A DNA stretch of 64,000 nucleotides, from the NCBI GenBank assembly GCA_947650285.1, contig CANTFL010000148.1:209421-273420 (forward strand), read 5' to 3'. Positions within the stretch are counted from its first letter, which is position 1. The number at the start of each line of letters is the position of its first letter. A program made the translations under genes and the position numbers. This document shows positions 57,761 through 64,000 of this stretch, one piece after another. The notes below the pieces were generated by a model. It saw nothing but the letters and a program-made list of their open reading frames with translations, was not told the DNA's origin and did not search any database. This DNA comes from Hyaloperonospora brassicae. Lineage: Eukaryota > Oomycota > Peronosporomycetes > Peronosporales > Peronosporaceae.

Positions 57761-58778
57761 CTTGCAGGGGGAGCAATCTCAACTGGCCGGAGCGGCACAC
57801 GTACGCATGTGGGTTGTACCGTGTCACCCCGAGATGTCTCTATCTGATCGGTGCATGTTAGGGCTTCAGCTCGAATCGCACAGAAGCTGGGCATTGAAGT
57901 AGCTGTTCTGCGGTGACAAAGTTACATCGCCTGGTGAATGGGAAGAGCTCAGGTGTCTGTGCTTGCTTTGGTGACTGGTTTTATTTCGAGTCTTCAGCTT
58001 GTGGGGAGAGAACAACTGAAATACGTACTTCCACTCCACTGCTTCTGAGACGGTGCCACGATCAACGAACCCGAACGAAACAGAGAGCAGTATATGCGGT
58101 GCTTGATACGTACCACTGCCTATTGCATGCAGACGAAACAAAGCTCTTTTCGAGGGCGAATAGATCGCAGTGGGAAGGGTAGTGCTCACAATGATCCGTT
58201 CAGCTATGCCTCTGGTATCTCAGGCGTTTCGCTACAGGAGATCGGAGATCGGCTCACACAAAAGTACAGGGGACACGCTAGTTCTAAGCACAGGGATACT
58301 TGGCACCCGCCTAACAAAGGTACCTACTGAGGTCGCGAGCCATATGCAAATAACGGGTCGATCGACGACACCAGCATTGCTACTTTGGTTAAGAAAACGG
58401 AGACATTTTGCCACAACACGACCTGACACAATCACCGTCTCCCTTGCTTTCACATGCCTATATTCAGTTTGACATGCTGTACAGAAGACGTGAATCACTC
58501 ACTTTGGCCAGAATATGCCACTTGCAGCCGAGTGTTTCCAAACTTGACAGCAGGCCGAGCTCAACAAGTACGTTGCAGTAGTCTCTGGCAATGATCTCGT
58601 CTACGATTCATTACTTCCCCATGTCTGCTGCATCATTGTGCATATTGATGAGGGGCAAATCTGCCACTTTTTTGTGTGCAAACTAGATTTAGCGCAATCG
58701 ATCTGGTCGTTGCTAATAGCTGGCTCTGAGGCATTCACGACCAGCAGCGTCACGGATCAGGTCCTCGTCATGTGTTTT
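57761..58778. other. Spacer right of the effector candidate
   Basis: Short overlapping frames only. No recognisable domain. Confidence 0.4.
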
Positions 58779-58812
58779 ACCGTCGCAGTACCGTCGCCGA
58801 TACTGCGACGGT
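58779..58812. repeat. Perfect 12-bp hairpin
   Basis: ACCGTCGCAGTA (58,779-58,790) and its exact complement (58,801-58,812) flank a 10-base loop that repeats the CCGTCG core. It lies in otherwise anonymous DNA. Confidence 0.75.
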
Positions 58813-59046
58813 ACTCTGGAACGCGCTGGGCATGTAAAGGCCACGCTCGACCAGAGAGCACTGATTTGCTCAGCCGGTAGTCTACCACCAGCTCGTGGAA
58901 ATTTCCCACGAGTCCAACGCAGACGACACATTCAGTCTTTGCTTTCGTGGTGTGCAAAAACTGTCCGACGAGTCTCAGTCGTCGCGGCAAAAAGGGCGGC
59001 ACCATTTGCTGTGGACTCATCGTAAGACACTGTCCACACGCTCTTG

Positions 59047-62031
59047 TTGTTTCTCCTATCATGGTGGTGGTGTCAAGTACGTCCATTATTATGATAACTA
59101 ACGACTGATAAGTGTGACAAGAAGTACGGCCCGGGTATCGGGTCGACAACTAAAGGGCTCCGTAGAGCCAGGGGCGACGGCAACGAGGTCAGAGACCCTC
59201 CTACCGAAGCCAACTACGTGTCAATCATGACCGCTGGCGCGACCAAGTAGACTGGGGACATGCGTACCGCCGGAGCGGCAGCACGTACAACGCGGGTATG
59301 CTGCCATATAAGGCAACAAACCCCTTTAGGACCGCTTGCGCGGCCCCCGACGTGGAGTGCGATCACCGAAGTGACTGCGTGGCGTGGAGAACGCCAACCC
59401 GCCATATATCTCTCCGAGGAGCTCAACCATCTGCGATGGTGGCTCCCTTCAGCCGCTTGCGCGGCCCCCGACGTGGAGTGCGATCACCGAAGTGACTGCG
59501 TGGCGTGGAGAACGCCAACCCGCCGTATATCTCTCCGAGGAGCTCAACCATCTGCGATGGTGGCTCCCTTCAGCCGCTTGCGCGGCCCCCGACGTGGAGT
59601 GCGATCACCGAAGTGACTGCGTGGCGTGGAGAACGCCAACCCGCCATATATCTCTCCGAGGAGCTCAACCATCTGCGATGGTGGCCCCCTTCAGCCGCTT
59701 GCGCGGCCCCCGACGTGGAGTGCGATCACCGAAGTGACTGCGTGGCGTGGAGAACGCCAACCCGCCATATATCTCTCCGAGGAGCTCAACCATCTGCGAT
59801 GGTGGCCCCCTTCAGCCGCTTGCGCGGCCCCCGACGTGGAGTGCGATCACCGAAGTGACTGCGTGGCGTGGAGAACGCCAACCCGCCGTATATCTCTCCG
59901 AGGAGCTCAACCATCTGCGATGGTGGCTCCCTTCAGCCGCTTGCGCGGCCCCCGACGTGGAGTGCGATCACCGAAGTGACTGCGTGGCGTGGAGAACGCC
60001 AACCCGCCATATATCTCTCCGAGGAGCTCAACCATCTGCGATGGTGGCTCCCTTCAGCCGCTTGCGCGGCCCCCGACGTGGAGTGCGATCACCGAAGTGA
60101 CTGCGTGGCGTGGAGAACGCCAACCCGCCGTATATCTCTCCGAGGAGCTCAACCATCTGCGATGGTGGCTCCCTTCAGCCGCTTGCGCGGCCCCCGACGT
60201 GGAGTGCGATCACCGAAGTGACTGCGTGGCGTGGAGAACGCCAACCCGCCATATATCTCTCCGCGGAGCTCAACCATCTGCGATGGTGGCTCCCTTCAGC
60301 CGCTTGCGCGGCCCCCGACGTGGAGTGCGATCACCGAAGTGACTGCGTGGCGTGGAGAACGCCAACCCGCCGTATATCTCTCCGAGGAGCTCAACCATCT
60401 GCGATGGTGGCTCCCTTCAGCCGCTTGCGCGGCCCCCGACGTGGAGTGCGATCACCGAAGTGACTGCGTGGCGTGGAGAACGCCAACCCGCCATATATCT
60501 CTCCGAGGAGCTCAACCATCTGCGATGGTGGCTCCCTTCAGCCGCTTGCGCGGCCCCCGACGTGGAGTGCGATCACCGAAGTGACTGCGTGGCGTGGAGA
60601 ACGCCAACCCGCCATATATCTCTCCGAGGAGCTCAACCATCTGCGATGGTGGCTCCCTTCAGCCGCTTGCGCGGCCCCCGACGTGGAGTGCGATCACCGA
60701 AGTGACTGCGTGGCGTGGAGAACGCCAACCCGCCGTATATCTCTCCGAGGAGCTCAACCATCTGCGATGGTGGCTCCCTCCAGCCGCTTGCGCGGCCCCC
60801 GACGTGGAGTGCGATCACCGAAGTGACTGCGTGGCGTGGAGAACGCCAACCCGCCATATATCTCTCCGAGGAGCTCAACCATCTGCGATGGTGGCTCCCT
60901 TCAGCCGCTTGCGCGGCCCCCGACGTGGAGTGCGATCACCGAAGTGACTGCGTGGCGTGGAGAACGCCAACCCGCCGTATATCTCTCCGAGGAGCTCAAC
61001 CATCTGCGATGGTGGCTCCCTTCAGCCGCTTGCGCGGCCCCCGACGTGGAGTGCGATCACCGAAGTGACTGCGTGGCGTGGAGAACGCCAACCCGCCATA
61101 TATCTCTCCGCGGAGCTCAACCATCTGCGATGGTGGCTCCCTTCAGCCGCTTGCGCGGCCCCCGACGTGGAGTGCGATCACCGAAGTGACTGCGTGGCGT
61201 GGAGAACGCCAACCCGCCGTATATCTCTCCGAGGAGCTCAACCATCTGCGATGGTGGCTCCCTTCAGCCGCTTGCGCGGCCCCCGACGTGGAGTGCGATC
61301 ACCGAAGTGACTGCGTGGCGTGGAGAACGCCAACCCGCCGTATATCTCTCCGAGGAGCTCAACCATCTGCGATGGTGGCTCCCTTCAGCCGCTTGCGCGG
61401 CCCCCGACGTGGAGTGCGATCACCGAAGTGACTGCGTGGCGTGGAGAACGCCAACCCGCCGTATATCTCTCCGAGGAGCTCAACCATCTGCGATGGTGGC
61501 TCCCTTCAGCCGCTTGCGCGGCCCCCGACGTGGAGTGCGATCACCGAAGTGACTGCGTGGCGTGGAGAACGCCAACCCGCCGTATATCTCTCCGAGGAGC
61601 TCAACCATCTGCGATGGTGGCTCCCTTCAGCCGCTTGCGCGGCCCCCGACGTGGAGTGCGATCACCGAAGTGACTGCGTGGCGTGGAGAACGCCAACCCG
61701 CCGTATATCTCTCCGAGGAGCTCAACCATCTGCGATGGTGGCCCCTTCAGCCGCTCGCGCGGCCCCTTGACGTGGAGTGTGCGCTCGCCGCAGCGGCGAC
61801 ACGTGGCGCGGGGTACGCCTCCAGTCCGTAAAACACCCCTGCTAGGGCCGCTTGCGCGACCCGTCGGTCTCCTACGCCCACTCCCGCGACTGCGAGTGCA
61901 GCGTGCCCGCGTCAGATCTTCGACCACGTCGGCTCCCCAAGGGGAGGATTCCCTCCGACGTGACTGCCCCGAAGGGAAAAAGACTGGCTTGAGCTGAACC
62001 GTGAAAATTTGGGAATTGTTTCTCCTATCAT
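59047..62031. repeat. 16-bp direct repeat bracketing the tandem array
   Basis: TTGTTTCTCCTATCAT occurs at 59,047-59,062 and 62,016-62,031, about 285 bases either side of the 121-bp array. On the minus strand both copies read as the peptide MIGET within longer open frames, so they may be two copies of the same source sequence. Confidence 0.55.
59332..61750. repeat. 121-bp tandem (satellite-like) array, 20 copies
   Basis: Twenty head-to-tail units begin CCGCTTGCGCGGCCCCCGAC. They are almost identical, differing mainly at one A/G site (CGCCATAT or CGCCGTAT), a rare C (CCGCGG, units 8 and 15) and a C/T near the end. A diverged partial unit follows at 61,751. Since 121 is not divisible by three, each reading frame rotates through the unit and ends in a stop every three copies, so the many 117-codon frames are artefacts. 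GC-rich, with a short ACCAT/ATGGT palindrome in each unit. Confidence 0.95.
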
Positions 62032-64000
62032 AGCCAGCGCACCATCATCATCTCTTTTTGCCACTTGTTTGCACTCCGACTGGACTCTATCCGCTGAAGC
62101 CACCTCGCGTTCGGCCAGCGAGATCAAGTTGAACACAGAATGGATGCCCCAGTGCCGGGTCCTCAGATAAAATACCCTGGAAGTTCCTTGTTCCACTAGC
62201 TGGTACATAAGCCGTGGACGCGAGCGCTGACCGACTGCTTGAGATTACGCAAAGCTTCTCTACGCACTAATGTTAGGAATCTGAGCGACGCATGCAGCAG
62301 AGCCTCCTGCTCTTCCCAACAAAACCACGCTGTCACTTTGGTCCAAATGCTTCTGGTTTGATGTCGCAATCTGACGTCGCATCAAGGCCAATAACTTGGC
62401 ATGCAGTCCTTCGAGACCTGAAAGGTCACGTACATCGAGCACGTGGACAGTCGGTGACACGAGCGACTCATCGAGAGCTTTACTTGTCTCATTGAGCCAG
62501 CAAGTTTATGTCTCACGCATGACCGATTTCAATACAAGCGATAACGCACGCGAAGAACCGATATCATCTAGCAGCACTGCATCGCTTGCGCTTGGGTCGT
62601 GATTAGTGTATCAACCATTGCAAGTCCGCTCTCTTGCAACACTCTGACTTGACGTCTCGCAAGGTAGCGTCACTGCTAGAAATGGCATGGCCAGTGTCGT
62701 ATACTATAACACGTCGAAAGAAACCTCGAATACGATCTGCACTTGCCTCGGCGTCCTATACACGACCCTCAGCTTACACCACGTTTGCGCAACACTTGCA
62801 AAGTAGACATACAGGCGAAAAGCGTTTCCAGAGTGTCCATCCTCCATGAACTCCCTCTACCCAATACATCTCCCAAGCGACTTTACATCTTCCTCCAATG
62901 AACTTGCAAGTGTCCAAAATGCACACAAGGTTTGCATTGCTCAATGTCGTGTCCACAGTTATAGTAATGCACTTCACACTGTGCGAACTCATAATCGCTG
63001 TGTGACAATCGCACATCTACTCCACCCGTGTGCAAATCCAGCTTGTTCTCGAGTACGTGGTGCGCCATGGCTGAGCACTTAAATTACCAGCCGGGTCTAT
63101 TCATGCCATGTAGCAACCTCCACACCAATTTGTCGAGCTTCTTTGCTGCTTCGCACAGTTCAAAATTCTAGGACCCGTCTCCATCTCCTCTGCGTTATCC
63201 GCTATTCGACCCTCCTACACAGTAGCTGCCCATACCTCAGCACTCTGTTAAACTTGTCGTCTTGGGCCCCATATGCCGTGGCTAGAACCCATCTTTTGCG
63301 TACTAAAGTACACTCCTGAACTGTCTGCAGCTCGATACGCGAAAACTTTTATCTCGATTGCTCGAGTGTACCAATCGATTTTGGTCGAATGCTCACAGGA
63401 TCTTGTAACTCCTGTCGGGAGCTCTTCATATCATTTCGTCTTGTCTTGAATTACACTCTCGCCTCTACCCTCTAGCGAGCGTCCAGATACTCCATTTTTG
63501 CTCTCTTGAGCGCTTTGCTACATATCAAGATACACCTTCGTGACGCCTATGAGATTGGCTGTCTTTTTTGCAGCCGCCAATGCGCTCGTTCACTCGACTC
63601 TCATATCTTGACGAACGTATGCTCGTGCATGCTTCAGACGCGCTCTATTGTCCACGGTTGCTGTTGAGCCCCACGCGTACCTTTTCAGGATGTTAGGCGT
63701 GGCACAAATCGTCTACGAAAAAGGAATTTGGTCTTGGTTTTGTTTCCATATAGGGGAAAATGGAAGACACCTGTGCGCGATGCGTAAACAAGCTGTACAA
63801 AGAAAAGTAATGGACTGCTGCACGTGTGTAAATCAATAATGCTGATGATCTGCCCTTCTTAGTTTATACAAGCCATCATTCGGATCAAAGAATGCACCAG
63901 ACCTTATCGAAACAATTTTCATAGAATACATATTCATCACAGACTGGGTCGAGTTTCCGTGGTACCGATGAATATGACCACAACTCCGACAAACATAATT
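61751..64000. other. Right-end region with minus-strand coding relics
   Basis: Just after the array a second CCCCT...AGGGCCGCTTGCGCG sequence (about 61,838-61,857) resembles the sequence entering the array on its left. Minus-strand segments such as DVRDLSGLEGLHAKLLALMR (about 62,430) and VASADRVQSECKQVAKRDDD (about 62,100) look protein-like but are broken by stops, so they may be a pseudogene. The last kilobase shows no gene. Confidence 0.35.

Noticed and set aside
59332..61750. Possible CRISPR array
   Set aside because: The repeats are contiguous with no unique spacers, the unit is far too long, and the DNA is eukaryotic.
59384..61770. Series of overlapping 117-codon frames
   Set aside because: They are the same 121-bp unit read in rotating frames. 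The unit length is not a multiple of three and each frame ends every three copies, so no protein is implied.

Overview
The window looks like nuclear DNA of an oomycete, most likely a plant-pathogenic Peronosporales species (Phytophthora or a downy mildew). The basis is compact, nearly intron-free, GC-rich housekeeping genes; short GT-AG introns where present; initiator sequences of the oomycete GCTCATT type about 45-105 bases before three start codons; a CBM20-trehalose synthase/phosphatase fusion; a small secreted RXLR-like protein; and long AT-rich blocks of decayed transposons. The species call is inference. In several genes the longest reading frame begins upstream at GTG or TTG; I trimmed these to the first conserved ATG.

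Left gene island (1-9,045): the 5' end of a myosin-like gene (-), phosphoglycerate kinase (+), a two-box HMG protein (-), the splicing factor PHF5A/Rds3 (+) and pyruvate kinase copy 1 (-). HMG and PHF5A share a 515-bp divergent promoter region.

Central block (9,046-44,473): AT-rich and essentially gene-free to about 34,300, holding two dead pogo/Tigger DNA transposons, a decayed Ty1/copia element nested inside the first, two copies of a tRNA-like SINE, and then a nearly full-length but dead Ty3/gypsy chromovirus (34,603-42,579). Two things make the chromovirus the most unusual object here. Its LTRs and coding DNA are written as an almost unbroken string of short perfect hairpins. It also carries a 537-codon frame (two stops) on the opposite strand, overlapping the chromodomain region.

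Right gene island (44,474-57,760): pyruvate kinase copy 2 (+), divergent from copy 1 across the repeat block; a CBM20-TPS-TPP protein (+, one intron); GPN-loop GTPase 2 (-, three introns); a secreted pepsin-like aspartic protease (-); and a small secreted RXLR-like effector candidate (-). The end holds a 20-copy, 121-bp tandem array (59,332-61,750) in otherwise gene-poor DNA.

Functionally the real genes are mostly core metabolism (glycolytic PGK and PK, trehalose metabolism), chromatin, splicing and RNA polymerase assembly, with the secreted protease and effector candidate toward the right, repeat-rich side.
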